Shown: in pieces, positions 1 to 7,972 of the stretch | How positions within the stretch are numbered: the stretch's first letter is position 1 | How the letters are laid out: each line of letters opens with the position of its first letter | The notes under the pieces: generated by a model | The model's input: only the letters and a program-made list of their open reading frames with translations | Told to the model about the DNA's origin: nothing | Databases searched by the model: none | Position numbers and translations under genes: made by a program | Origin: an uncultured bacterium | GTDB taxonomy: Bacteria > Bacteroidota > Rhodothermia > Rhodothermales > Rubricoccaceae | DNA: 64,000 nt | Assembly (NCBI GenBank): GCA_947493945.1 | Contig: CANLSR010000003.1 | Location: 372,001-436,000, forward strand | Reading direction: 5' to 3'

Positions 1-1
1 C

Positions 2-85
2 GCCACCCGGATCGGGTCGGGCGCCAACCGAGTAGAGGGCAACCGGGTGAGCGACCTGGGCCTCCAGGTCCGCGTGCGCATCTGA
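2..85 (+). CDS. C-terminal end of an unidentified protein (5' truncated)
   Basis: The first 27 codons visible form an open frame that ends with TGA at 83-85. The translated tail is rich in Arg and Val and finishes with alternating hydrophobic residues (VRVRI), as many beta-strand C-termini do. Nothing more of the gene lies in the window, so no family can be named. The stop is followed closely by a CCGCTGGCGG hairpin at 94-115, which is where these elements usually sit in this window and supports a real gene end. Confidence 0.45.
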   Translation, partial: ATRIGSGANRVEGNRVSDLGLQVRVRI

Positions 86-93
86 GCCGCCGG

Positions 94-115
94 CCGCTGG
101 CGGTGGCTGCCAGCC
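94..115. repeat. CCGCTGGCGG-type hairpin after the partial CDS
   Basis: GCTGGC at 96-101 pairs with GCCAGC at 109-114 around a 7-nt loop. It is one member of the intergenic family with a GCTGGCGG core and lies nine bases past a stop codon. Confidence 0.6.
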
Positions 116-131
116 ATGTGCTTTGTAGGGC

Positions 132-146
132 CATACCGGCGGTATG
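132..146. promoter_or_regulatory. Palindromic operator-like site upstream of the ABC exporter
   Basis: CATACCG and CGGTATG form a perfect 7-bp inverted repeat around a single central G. It lies 126 bases before the start codon of the ABC exporter and is unlike the GC-rich hairpins found elsewhere. An odd-length dyad of this size is typical of a dimeric repressor site. No regulator gene is visible nearby, so the function is inferred. Confidence 0.35.
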
Positions 147-271
147 CCTCTACCGAACGCGGTGGTGGTGATCAGAGGAGTGCTCGCCCACGACGGCCGC
201 CAGCGCGCCGCTTCCACCGAGACCGCACCGGCGCCGGAGAATCCCGCCCCAGCCGCCGGCGTTGACGGGCC

Positions 272-2056
272 ATGCCTCCTCCCGACGCCGCAGAAGACCG
301 CCGCCCGCCCCGCTCGCTCGTCGCCACGCTGCGCCGGATCCTGGCGTTTGCCCGGCCCTACCGCGGCCGGCTGGCGGCGGCCATCGGGCTGACGCTGGTG
401 GCGACCGCCGTCGGGCTGGTCGTGCCGCTGGGCCTGCAGCGGCTGCTGGACTCCGTGTTCCAGGCGACGGACGGATCGCTCCTGAACCAGCTCGCGCTGG
501 CGCTCTTGGGCCTGTTCGCGCTCCAGGCCGTGCTCGGCTTTGGCGGGACCTACCTGATGGAGTGGACCGGCGAGCGCGTGGTCACCGACCTCCGGCGCAC
601 GCTCTACGGCCACCTCCACCGGCTCGGCCTGCGCTTTTTCTCCGACCAGCGGACGGGCGAGATCACGTCGCGCCTGACCAACGACGTCTCCAAGGTGCAG
701 TCGGCGGCCACGAGCGACCTGGGCGAGTCGCTCCGGCTGGTGCTCACGCTCGTCGGGTCCGTCGCGCTGATGCTGGCGTTGAACTGGCGGCTGTCGCTCG
801 TCATCTTCGCCGTCGTGCCGCCGATCGCGTGGGCGATGCGGTCGTTCGGCGTGATCGTACGCAAGTTGTCGCGCACGATCCAGGACCGGCTGGCGGACAC
901 GACGGCCATCGCCGAGGAGGCCATCTCGGGCGTCCGCGTGGTCCAGGCGTTCGCGCGCGAGCCGTTCGAGGTCGGGCGCTACGGCGACGCCGTCGAGAGC
1001 CTGTTCGAGACCTCGAAGCGCCGAGCCTGGATCGTGGCCGCGTTCTGGTCGGCCGTCGGGTTCGGGTTCTCGGTCGCCCTGGTGACCATCTTTTGGTTCG
1101 GCGGGCGCGAGGTGCTGGCCCAGCGGCTGACGGCCGGCGCCCTGGTCGCGTTCATCGTCTACGCCCTCAACATCGCACGGAGCGTGGCCGGCGCGGGCCG
1201 CCTCTACACGTCGTTCCAGAGCGCCGCCGGCGCCTCGGACCGCCTGTTCGAGTTGCTGGACTCGCCGCCCGAGATCACCGACGCGCCCGGCGCCCGTCCG
1301 CTGGGGCACGTCCGGGGCGCCGTCGAGCTGGACCACGTCTCGTTCGGCTACGCCGACGGCCAGCCGATCTTGCGCGACGTGTCGCTCCGGGCCGAGCCCG
1401 GCGAGACGGTGGCCCTGGTGGGCCCGTCGGGCGCCGGCAAGACGACGCTCTTGCACCTGATCCCCCGCTTTTACGACCCCGACGCCGGCGCCGTCTTGAT
1501 CGACGGCGTGGACTTGCGCGAGGCGACCGTCGAGAGCGTCCGCCAGTCGGTGGCGTTGGTGGCCCAGGACGTCCAGCTGTTCGGGGTCTCGCTGAGCGAC
1601 AACATCCGCTACGGGCGCCTGGACGCGACCGACGCCGAGGTCGAGGCCGCCGCCCGCGCCGCGCACGCCCACGGCTTTATCTCGGCGCTGCCCGAGGGCT
1701 ACGGCACGCCGGTCGGCGAGCGCGGCGTCAAGCTGTCCGGCGGCCAGCGCCAGCGCGTCTCCATCGCCCGGGCTCTCCTGAAGGACCCGCCGATCCTGTT
1801 GTTGGACGAGGCCACGTCGGCGCTCGACGCCGAGTCCGAGGCCGCCGTCCAGACGGCGCTGGCGGACCTGATGGCCGGCCGGACGACGTTCGTGATCGCC
1901 CACCGGCTGGCGACCGTCCGCGACGCCGACCGGATCGTGGTGCTCGACGCCGGCCGCGTGGTCGAGACCGGCACGCACGAGTCGCTGGTAGCCGCCGGCG
2001 GGCTCTACGCCAGCCTGGCCGAGCGCCAGTTCGTGGCCGAGGACGTCGCCGCCTAG
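272..2056 (+). CDS. ABC exporter, MsbA/LmrA type (fused permease and ATPase)
   Basis: A 594-residue half-transporter that would work as a homodimer in the inner membrane to export lipids, drugs or peptides. Residues about 20-325 form the six-helix ABC transmembrane domain. Residues about 345-594 form the ATPase, with Walker A GPSGAGKT near 385, the signature LSGGQRQR near 488, Walker B ILLLDEAT near 508 and a switch His in IAHRLATV. Length and order match MsbA-like exporters. The gene stands alone; the next gene is convergent. The ATG at 272 follows a C-rich leader without a Shine-Dalgarno sequence. The substrate cannot be told from sequence. Confidence 0.93.
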   Translation: MPPPDAAEDRRPPRSLVATLRRILAFARPYRGRLAAAIGLTLVATAVGLVVPLGLQRLLDSVFQATDGSLLNQLALALLGLFALQAVLGFGGTYLMEWTGERVVTDLRRTLYGHLHRLGLRFFSDQRTGEITSRLTNDVSKVQSAATSDLGESLRLVLTLVGSVALMLALNWRLSLVIFAVVPPIAWAMRSFGVIVRKLSRTIQDRLADTTAIAEEAISGVRVVQAFAREPFEVGRYGDAVESLFETSKRRAWIVAAFWSAVGFGFSVALVTIFWFGGREVLAQRLTAGALVAFIVYALNIARSVAGAGRLYTSFQSAAGASDRLFELLDSPPEITDAPGARPLGHVRGAVELDHVSFGYADGQPILRDVSLRAEPGETVALVGPSGAGKTTLLHLIPRFYDPDAGAVLIDGVDLREATVESVRQSVALVAQDVQLFGVSLSDNIRYGRLDATDAEVEAAARAAHAHGFISALPEGYGTPVGERGVKLSGGQRQRVSIARALLKDPPILLLDEATSALDAESEAAVQTALADLMAGRTTFVIAHRLATVRDADRIVVLDAGRVVETGTHESLVAAGGLYASLAERQFVAEDVAA

Positions 2057-2063
2057 CCCGCGC

Positions 2064-2102
2064 CCGCTGGCGATCCGGCCCGACGAGGGGTTCCGCCAGC
2101 GG
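2064..2102. repeat. CCGCTGGCG/CGCCAGCGG inverted repeat between convergent genes
   Basis: CCGCTGGCG (2064-2072) and CGCCAGCGG (2094-2102) are a perfect 9-bp inverted repeat with a 21-nt loop, between the stop codons of two convergent genes. A tandem GGCCGCGCGG duplication follows directly. Probable bidirectional terminator of the GCTGGCGG family. Confidence 0.6.
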
Positions 2103-2124
2103 CCGCGCGGGGCCGCGCGGCGGC

Positions 2125-3855
2125 TCAGGCGTCGGACTCCTCCATCTCGGGCGCCTCGCTGGGCACCGCCTCGCGGGCGGCGACGACGACGGCGTCCAGG
2201 AACTCGTCCAGGTCGAGGGCCGGGCCCCAGCGGACCTGGCGGGCGCCGTCGGGGTGCAGGCGCATCCAGTTGGCCAGCATCCGCATCTCGTCCACGTCGG
2301 GGCGGAGGTGGCTCTCGGGCGGGGCCAGGCCGGGGTCGAACGCCTCCGCCAGCGCCGCGCGGAGGTCGGCGAGCTCGTCGGGCCCGGGGTCGGCGGGCAG
2401 GTCCACGCGCGCGGCCAGGCGGCCGTAGCGGATCAGGAACAGCTGGGCGCCGCCGGCCAGCCCGTCGTAGCCGGGCGCGAGCGGCTCCACCAGGACCGCG
2501 TGGTGCTCGTGGACGGCCGAGGCGATGCGGCGCTGCCTCCCCATCGTGCGCTGGAGCCGGCGGAGCTGGTCGCGGTACCACCCGGCCGCCTCGTACTCGC
2601 GCGTGGCCGCGGCCTGGCGCATGGCCTCCTCCACCATGTCGACGGCCTCGGCGTCCTGGCCCGTCAGGAACCGGCGGATGCGGTCGACCTCCAGGTCGTA
2701 CTGCCCGAGGCCGTCGCCGCCCAGGCACGGCGCCCCGCACCGGCCCATCTCGTGGTAGAGGCACGGCCGGCCGAGGTCGAACACGTTGTCGGCGCACTCG
2801 CGGAGCAGGAACAGCCGGCCGATCAACTCCACCAGCTCCTCGGCCTGCCCGCGCCGGCCGAGCGGGCCGTAGTACTCGGCGCCGTCGTTGGCGATGCGCG
2901 GCGTCCACGACAGCGTCGGGGCGCGGTGCGTGGTGTCGAGCCGGATAAACGGGTAGTCGCGGTAGCGCCGCTGGGCGCGGTTGTAGACCGGGAGGTAGTT
3001 CTTGATCAGCTGGGACTCCTCCAGGAGCGCCGCCAGCTCGGTCCCGGTCTCGCGCCACGTCACGTCGCGCACGTCGCGGACCAGCTTGCGCGTCTTGGGC
3101 ACGTGGTTCTCGACGCCGGTGAAGTAGCTCCGGACGCGGTTGCGCAGGCTCTTGGCCTTGCCGACGTAGATCACCGAGCCCCGGCCGTCGCGCATAAAGT
3201 AGACGCCGGGGCGGTCGGGCAAGAGCGGCAGCGTCTCGTCGCGGATCTTCTTGAGGTGGCGCGGCTCGCGACGGGTGTCTTTGTAGCGCCGCCGCTGGAA
3301 GCCCAAAAGCCCCTCGACGGTGGTGATGTTGAACTCCAGCCGCAGCCGCTCCAGCAGGATGGTCAGCAGCTCGGCCGTGGCCACGGCGTCGCCCAGGGCG
3401 CGGTGGCGGCCGTTGACCTCGATCCCGAAGTGCTGGGTCAGCTTGCTCAGCCCCTTCGACGGCAGCGACGAGAGCAGGCGCCGGGCCAGCCGCAGCGTGT
3501 CCAGCGACGCGTTCTGCAACGGCGGCAGGCCGGCCTCGGCCAGGGCCACGTCCAGAAAGCGGGCGTCGAACGGGAGGTTGTGGGCCACCAGGACCGCGTC
3601 GCCCAGGAAGTCCACGAACCCGGGCAGCACCTGGGCCGCGGGGGGCTGGCCGTAGACCATGCCCGTCGAGATGCCCGTCAGCCGGGTGATCCGGTGGGGC
3701 ACGTGGCAGCCGGGGTCGATAAGCTGCTGGAACGTGTCCACGACCTCGCCGCCGACCAGCCGCGCGGCCCCGATCTCGATGATCCGGTCGTCACCCGCCC
3801 GCGACCCGGTGGTCTCGGTGTCGACGATGACGAACTCGGCGTGGTCGGTGTCCAT
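2125..3855 (-). CDS. DnaQ-type 3'-5' exonuclease fused to a UvrC-like GIY-YIG nuclease
   Basis: A 576-residue two-nuclease fusion. Residues about 5-170 are a DEDDh exonuclease like the Pol III epsilon subunit: DTETTG carries the first acidic pair, HNLPFDARFLD the third, and HRALGDAVAT the final His and Asp. Residues about 212-290 are a GIY-YIG nuclease as in UvrC and Cho (GVYFM, then IYVGKAKSLRNRVRSYF). A UVR-like helix pair follows near residues 420-450. The C-terminal RNase H-like half of UvrC is missing, so this is a Cho-like incision enzyme with an added exonuclease, probably for DNA repair. The ATG at 3855 was chosen because the exonuclease begins right after it; an ATG ten codons upstream is possible. 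Confidence 0.88.
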   Translation of the reverse strand: MDTDHAEFVIVDTETTGSRAGDDRIIEIGAARLVGGEVVDTFQQLIDPGCHVPHRITRLTGISTGMVYGQPPAAQVLPGFVDFLGDAVLVAHNLPFDARFLDVALAEAGLPPLQNASLDTLRLARRLLSSLPSKGLSKLTQHFGIEVNGRHRALGDAVATAELLTILLERLRLEFNITTVEGLLGFQRRRYKDTRREPRHLKKIRDETLPLLPDRPGVYFMRDGRGSVIYVGKAKSLRNRVRSYFTGVENHVPKTRKLVRDVRDVTWRETGTELAALLEESQLIKNYLPVYNRAQRRYRDYPFIRLDTTHRAPTLSWTPRIANDGAEYYGPLGRRGQAEELVELIGRLFLLRECADNVFDLGRPCLYHEMGRCGAPCLGGDGLGQYDLEVDRIRRFLTGQDAEAVDMVEEAMRQAAATREYEAAGWYRDQLRRLQRTMGRQRRIASAVHEHHAVLVEPLAPGYDGLAGGAQLFLIRYGRLAARVDLPADPGPDELADLRAALAEAFDPGLAPPESHLRPDVDEMRMLANWMRLHPDGARQVRWGPALDLDEFLDAVVVAAREAVPSEAPEMEESDA

Positions 3856-3976
3856 GAGGGAGGATAGGTCGCGACAGAATCGCACGCGCCACTGACGCCC
3901 ACCGTGTCACATGCCTTACACCTCGTGTCCTGGCGCATGCGCTGCCGTAGCCTTCCTAGGCCGCTCTCCGACCGCG

Positions 3977-4687
3977 ATGCCTTTCCCGTCAACTCTCGCT
4001 GTCGCCCTCGCCGCGCTGGCGGTCGCGATGGCCGGGGTGTTCGCGGCGGCCCTGGGCTGGGGCGGGACGAGACCGCGCGGGCGCTGGCTCGCCGTCGGCC
4101 TGGGCGTTGCTGCCCTGTACCTCGGCGTCTCGGCCGCGCTCGCCGCCAGCGGCGCGCTAGCCGACATGGACTCCAGGCCGCCGCCGGCTGCGTTGATGCT
4201 GGTGACGATGAGCGTCGGAACGGTCGCCTTGGGCGTCTCGCGCGTGGGCGACCAGCTGCTCGGCCTGCCGCTGGCGGTGCTCGTCGGCGCGCAGTCGTTT
4301 CGGGTCGTGGTGGAAGTGATCCTGGCGGCGGCGTACGGCGCGGGCGCGGTGCCGGTCGAGATGACCTGGCACGGTTTGAACTTCGACGTGGCGACCGGGC
4401 TGGCGGCGGCGGCGCTGGGCGCGTGGCTGTGGCGCGGGTCGCCGCCGCGCGCCGTGGTGTGGGCCTGGAACGCGCTCGGCCTCGCGCTGCTGGCGGTCGT
4501 GGTGGCCGTGGCAGCGCTCTCCGCGTTTGGCGTGCTGGAGACCGATCCGCGCGTGACGCTGCCGGTCACGTGGCCGGGCGTGTGGCTGCCGGCGTGGCTG
4601 GTCCAACTGGCGCTGCTTGGCCACGTGCTGGTGTTCCGCGCGCTGCGCCAGCCAGGCCGTCCTCACCAAGTTACACGCGAGGCTTAG
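3977..4687 (+). CDS. Unidentified integral membrane protein
   Basis: A 236-residue protein made almost entirely of hydrophobic segments, with about seven predicted membrane helices separated by short Arg-rich loops. I do not recognise the family. The start ATG at 3977 was preferred to one 22 codons upstream because the upstream stretch is not hydrophobic and looks like leader. Its 3' end overlaps the stop of a small gene on the other strand by 17 bases. Codon use (G or C in third positions) matches its neighbours, so it is a native gene rather than a recent arrival. Confidence 0.65.
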   Translation: MPFPSTLAVALAALAVAMAGVFAAALGWGGTRPRGRWLAVGLGVAALYLGVSAALAASGALADMDSRPPPAALMLVTMSVGTVALGVSRVGDQLLGLPLAVLVGAQSFRVVVEVILAAAYGAGAVPVEMTWHGLNFDVATGLAAAALGAWLWRGSPPRAVVWAWNALGLALLAVVVAVAALSAFGVLETDPRVTLPVTWPGVWLPAWLVQLALLGHVLVFRALRQPGRPHQVTREA

Positions 4688-4853
4688 CCCCGACGCCCGG
4701 CTCCCCTGCCCGCTCCTCCACCACATCGGTAACGGCTTCGATGACCGCGTCCACGGGTCCGTCGCCGTCGGGCCAGACCAGGGGCGTGGCCGCGAAGGCC
4801 AAGCCCAGGGCGACGAGCAGCGGGCGGAGGCAGGAGCGTCGACGGCGGGCCAT
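4671..4853 (-). CDS. Small putative membrane protein (60 aa)
   Basis: The frame gives 60 residues: an Arg-rich start (MARRRRSCLRP), one hydrophobic segment (LLVALGLAFAATPLVW) and an acidic tail with VDAVIEAVTDVVEE. This looks like a single-pass membrane or secreted small protein with positive-inside topology. It overlaps the end of the convergent membrane-protein gene. No family is recognised and no homologue evidence is available, so the call rests on the ordered charge pattern only. Confidence 0.4.
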   Translation of the reverse strand: MARRRRSCLRPLLVALGLAFAATPLVWPDGDGPVDAVIEAVTDVVEERAGEPGVGAKPRV

Positions 4854-4935
4854 GCTCGGGGTACCGGCTCGGACGGCCAAAGATCAGGCAGGCTGCCGGA
4901 CGGTCACGCCGGGGCACCTCCGCGACGGCCTGAAC

Positions 4936-4964
4936 GCGCCGCTGGCGGCAGGTGCCAGCGGCGC
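4936..4964. terminator. GCTGGCGG-family hairpin after the alkaline phosphatase gene
   Basis: GCGCCGCTGGC (4936-4946) and GCCAGCGGCGC (4954-4964) form a perfect 11-bp stem with a 7-nt loop. It begins one base beyond the phosphatase stop codon on the minus strand. No T-tract follows. Confidence 0.65.
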
Positions 4965-4965
4965 G

Positions 4966-6303
4966 CTAGCGGTCCAGGCCGAGGGCCTCGAACAGCGCCC
5001 GGCCGACGGCGTCGTTCGCCATCCGCCCGTGGAACAGGGCCGCGCCGGGACCGAAGGCGTAGAGCCCGACGTCGACGGCGGTGTGGCCGCCCGTCGTCCA
5101 GGCGACGCCGGCGGGCTCGGAGATCAGCTCGCGCACCACCGGGCCGAGCGCGTACGGGTCGCCGCTGGCGACGGCCCCGCGGACGGCCTCCTCCGTGCCG
5201 GCCGGGAGCTCGTCCAGCGCCAGCCCCCGCCGCACGACCGAGACCGGGTCGCCGCCCTCCGCCAGCTGGTCGCGCATGCCCTCGAAAGAGGCCGCCGCGG
5301 CCAGCAGCGGCGCCGGGTCCCAGACGTAGACGCCGTCGCGGCCCAGCGTCAGCCCGCCCGTCTCGTGGTCGGCCGTGGACACGACGAGCGTGTTCCCGTC
5401 GCGCGCGGCCCAGTCCAACACCGCGGCCACGGCCCGGTCGTAGGCCAGGATGTCGCCCAGGTGCGCCGCCGGGTCGTTGCCGTGCGCGGCGTGGTCGATG
5501 CGGCTGCCCTCGACCATCAGGAAAAAGCCCTGCGCCTGGCCGTCCTCGGAGGCCGCGAGCAGGTCGAGCGCGCGCGTGGCCATCTCGGCCAGCGACGGCT
5601 GGTCGGTCTCGTCGCGGTCGATCTCGTAGGCCAGGTGGCTGGCCGCGAACAGCCCCACCGTTGGGGCGCTGGCGCTCAGGGCCGGCACGGCCGACAGGTC
5701 CGGGACCACGACGGCGCCGGACTCGGCGAGCAGGTCGCGGCCGTCGTCGCGGGCGGTGAAGGTGCGCGCGCCGCCGCCCAGCAGCAGGTCCACGCCGGAG
5801 ACCATCATCTGGTCGGCGATCTCGTCCTCCTCGCCCCGGCTGGCGACGTGGGCGGCGAACGAGGCCGGCGTGGCGTGCGTGATCCGGCTCGTGGCCACCA
5901 GCCCGGTCGCCAGGCCGCGCGCCTCGGCCGCCTCCAGGACCGTGCGGCACGGGGCGCCGGTGGTGTCGACGGAGATGGCGCCGTTGTAGGTCTTGATGCC
6001 GCAGGCGTAGGCCGTCGCGCCGGCCGCCGAGTCGGTCACGCGGCTGTCGGTGGCCGACGTCTCGACCGAGCCCACCAGCAGGCTGTCGAAGGCGAGCGGC
6101 GCGCCCTTGGCCGCGGCCCCCATCGTGGCCGAGGCCGGGCCGAAGCCGTCGGCGATCATCAGCACCAGGTTGCGCGGCTGGCCGGGGCCGGCCGCGTCCG
6201 CCTCGCGGAGCGTCACGGGCCGCTCGGCGGGCGGGCCCGGCGGGGTCTGGGCCGCGGCGGTGGCGGCGGCCGCCAGCAGGACGAGGGAGACGAGGCGGTA
6301 CAT
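4966..6303 (-). CDS. phoA: Alkaline phosphatase (PhoA family), secreted
   Basis: A 445-residue phosphomonoesterase that would release phosphate from organic esters in the periplasm. A Sec signal peptide (MYRLVSLVLLAAAATAAAQ) precedes the mature enzyme. Family motifs are present: the first metal-ligand Asp in LVLMIADGFG, the nucleophile Ser in DSAAGATAYACG near residue 88, metal ligands in DHAAHGNDPAAHLGD, DHETGG and the final His in TGGHTAVDVG. Length fits PhoA. The gene is alone and ends at a GCTGGCGG hairpin. No phosphate-regulon (Pho) box was identified upstream, so regulation is unknown. Confidence 0.93.
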   Translation of the reverse strand: MYRLVSLVLLAAAATAAAQTPPGPPAERPVTLREADAAGPGQPRNLVLMIADGFGPASATMGAAAKGAPLAFDSLLVGSVETSATDSRVTDSAAGATAYACGIKTYNGAISVDTTGAPCRTVLEAAEARGLATGLVATSRITHATPASFAAHVASRGEEDEIADQMMVSGVDLLLGGGARTFTARDDGRDLLAESGAVVVPDLSAVPALSASAPTVGLFAASHLAYEIDRDETDQPSLAEMATRALDLLAASEDGQAQGFFLMVEGSRIDHAAHGNDPAAHLGDILAYDRAVAAVLDWAARDGNTLVVSTADHETGGLTLGRDGVYVWDPAPLLAAAASFEGMRDQLAEGGDPVSVVRRGLALDELPAGTEEAVRGAVASGDPYALGPVVRELISEPAGVAWTTGGHTAVDVGLYAFGPGAALFHGRMANDAVGRALFEALGLDR

Positions 6304-6498
6304 GGGCGGGGTCGGTGGGGACGGGGCGGGAGCCTACCGCCAGTCAACGCCGGCCGCCAACCCGCCGTGCCGCAGGCCGCGTCTTCGCATCGAATCCCAC
6401 GCCCGGGCGGTCCCCCGCCGGCCGCGACGGGCGGACGGCGCGAACGTCGGTGCCCCGCCCGCGTACGCCCCCCTCCCCTTCACCTTTCCCCTCAGACT

Positions 6499-7434
6499 AT
6501 GAAGCTCACCGTGGTAGGCGCGGGCAACGTCGGCGCAACGGTCGCCGAGTGCGTCGCGCGCATGGACATCGTCCAGAACATCGCCCTTATCGACATCAAC
6601 GCCGGCACCGCCCAGGGCAAGGCGCTCGACCTCATGGAGTCGGCCCCGATCCACGGGTTCGACACCGTGATCGAGGGCGGCGACGACTACGCGATCACCG
6701 AGAACTCCGACGTGACCGTGATCACGGCCGGCCTGCCGCGCAAGCCGGGCATGAGCCGCGACGACCTGCTCAAGGTCAACTCGGACATCGTGTCGAGCGT
6801 GACGGCCCAGGTGGCCGAGAAGAGCCCCAAGACCATCATCATCGTGGTCTCGAACCCGCTCGACGTGATGACCTACGTCGCCTACATGGAGTCGGGCTTC
6901 CCGAGCCAGCGCGTGATGGGCATGGCCGGCGTGCTGGACACGGCGCGCTACCGGGCGTTCCTCAAGATGGAGCTGGGCGTGTCGGTCCGCGACATCAACG
7001 CGATGCTGCTGGGCGGCCACGGCGACTCGATGACGCCGCTGCCGCGCTTCACGACGGTCGGCAGCCGGCCCGTCACCGAGATGATCGAGGCGTCCCGCCT
7101 GGACGAGATCATCGACCGGACCAAGAAGGGCGGCGGCGAGATCGTCAAGCTCATGGGCACGAGCGCGTGGTACGCCCCGGGCGCCGGCGCGGCCGAGATG
7201 GTCGAGGCCATCGTCAAGGACTCCAAGCGCGTGCTCCCGGCCGCGGCCTGGGTCACGGGCGAGTACGGCCTGCAGGACATGTTTATCGGCGTGCCGGTCA
7301 AGCTGGGCCGCAGCGGCGTCGAGGAGATCGTCGAGCTGGACCTGAACGACCAGGAAAAGGCCGACATGAAGGCCTCGGGCGAGCACGTCCGCGAGGTCAT
7401 CGAGGCCTACGAGAACCTGGCGGACGCGGAGTAA
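6499..7434 (+). CDS. mdh: Malate dehydrogenase, NAD-dependent
   Basis: A 311-residue cytoplasmic enzyme of the TCA cycle that interconverts malate and oxaloacetate. It belongs to the LDH-like MDH group common in Bacteroidetes and Rhodothermota. The Rossmann glycine motif is VVGAGNVGAT at the N-terminus, substrate-binding arginines are in GLPRKPGMSRDDLL, the NAD contact is in VSNPLDVMTYV, and the catalytic His is in LLGGHGDSM. The ATG at 6499 was chosen because it begins the first beta strand; the frame is open far upstream only because of high GC. A clear intrinsic terminator follows. Confidence 0.95.
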   Translation: MKLTVVGAGNVGATVAECVARMDIVQNIALIDINAGTAQGKALDLMESAPIHGFDTVIEGGDDYAITENSDVTVITAGLPRKPGMSRDDLLKVNSDIVSSVTAQVAEKSPKTIIIVVSNPLDVMTYVAYMESGFPSQRVMGMAGVLDTARYRAFLKMELGVSVRDINAMLLGGHGDSMTPLPRFTTVGSRPVTEMIEASRLDEIIDRTKKGGGEIVKLMGTSAWYAPGAGAAEMVEAIVKDSKRVLPAAAWVTGEYGLQDMFIGVPVKLGRSGVEEIVELDLNDQEKADMKASGEHVREVIEAYENLADAE

Positions 7435-7456
7435 CTGCCGTCGCCATCGTCTCTCG

Positions 7457-7495
7457 CGGGGCGGTCTCCATCGTGGAGGCCGCCCCTTTTTTGTT
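7457..7495 (+). terminator. Rho-independent terminator of mdh
   Basis: GGGGCGGTCTCC pairs with GGAGGCCGCCCC around a short loop and is followed by a run of six T residues. It is the only classical stem plus T-tract terminator I see in the window, 20-60 bases after the mdh stop. Confidence 0.88.
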
Positions 7496-7504
7496 ATCGG
7501 TGCG

Positions 7505-7561
7505 CCGCTGGCGGCCGACGCCGGCGAGCGCTGTCGTCCCGCCGAGCACGAGCGCCAGCGG
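7505..7561. repeat. Widely spaced CCGCTGGCGG / CGCCAGCGG pair
   Basis: CCGCTGGCGG at 7505-7514 and CGCCAGCGG at 7553-7561 are inverted copies of the family core separated by 38 bases, directly after the mdh terminator. Confidence 0.45.
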
Positions 7562-7674
7562 GGAAGGCCGCGCTCGCCCGGCTGGCGGTAGCCACGTGCG
7601 GAGGGCGACCGCCGGATTCGCGCCGCTCAACCCCCCGCTTCCCGGCAGGTCGCTTCGCTCCCGAGCTCGGAAAG

Positions 7675-7700
7675 CTGTCCCCCTGAATTCAGGGGGACAG
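7675..7700. repeat. Perfect 26-bp palindrome centred on GAATTC
   Basis: The half-site CTGTCCCCCTGAA is followed at once by its exact reverse complement, with no loop. Shorter flanking matches (GCTCC on the left, GGAGC on the right) extend the symmetry. It does not belong to the GCTGGCGG family. It may be a remnant or target of a REP-associated (Y1) transposase element or a protein-binding site. No transposase lies in the window. Confidence 0.7.
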
Positions 7701-7807
7701 TCGGAGCGCCCGCTGAGTGACGGCGCCAGCCGGCGCGATGGGCGCGCCGACGGGGGGTTCTGCTCCGGATGCCAATCGCTTGATCCAGAACACGCTCGCC
7801 AAGCGCC

Positions 7808-7836
7808 GCCCCGCTGGTGGTCACCGCCAGCGGGGC
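7808..7836. repeat. Compact GCTGG-core hairpin
   Basis: GCCCCGCTGGTGG (7808-7820) pairs with CCGCCAGCGGGGC (7824-7836) over 13 positions with a single G-T wobble and a 3-nt loop. The left arm contains GCTGGTGG, the exact E. coli Chi octamer; the right arm is the family core. Confidence 0.7.
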
Positions 7837-7972
7837 GTGCGCGTATTCTGCGCCGTGCTCACGCCGCTCCTCGCCGTCCGTACTCCGCGCGCCCTCGTCT
7901 GCCTAGCGGCCGGCGCGCTCCTCCGCGTGATCGCCGCTGGGGGCGCGGCGGTCTGCCTACAATCATCTGTGC

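Larger units (their letters stand above)
7496..7972. other. 477-bp intergenic region rich in inverted repeats
   Basis: This is the longest gene-free stretch. It holds a widely spaced GCTGGCGG/CCGCCAGCG pair (7505-7561), a perfect 26-bp palindrome centred on GAATTC (7675-7700) and a compact 13-bp hairpin (7808-7836). Open frames across it are short, have no conserved features and run through the repeats, so I do not call them. The final 100 bases must hold the promoter of the SLC12-type transporter gene. Confidence 0.6.

Noticed and set aside
262..3867. A 1201-codon open frame running across the ABC exporter and the nuclease fusion
   Set aside because: It spans two real genes on opposite strands and only stays open because stop codons are rare at this G+C content.
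7496..7972. An insertion sequence around the 26-bp palindrome
   Set aside because: There is no transposase frame, no target-site duplication and no matching second end within the region.
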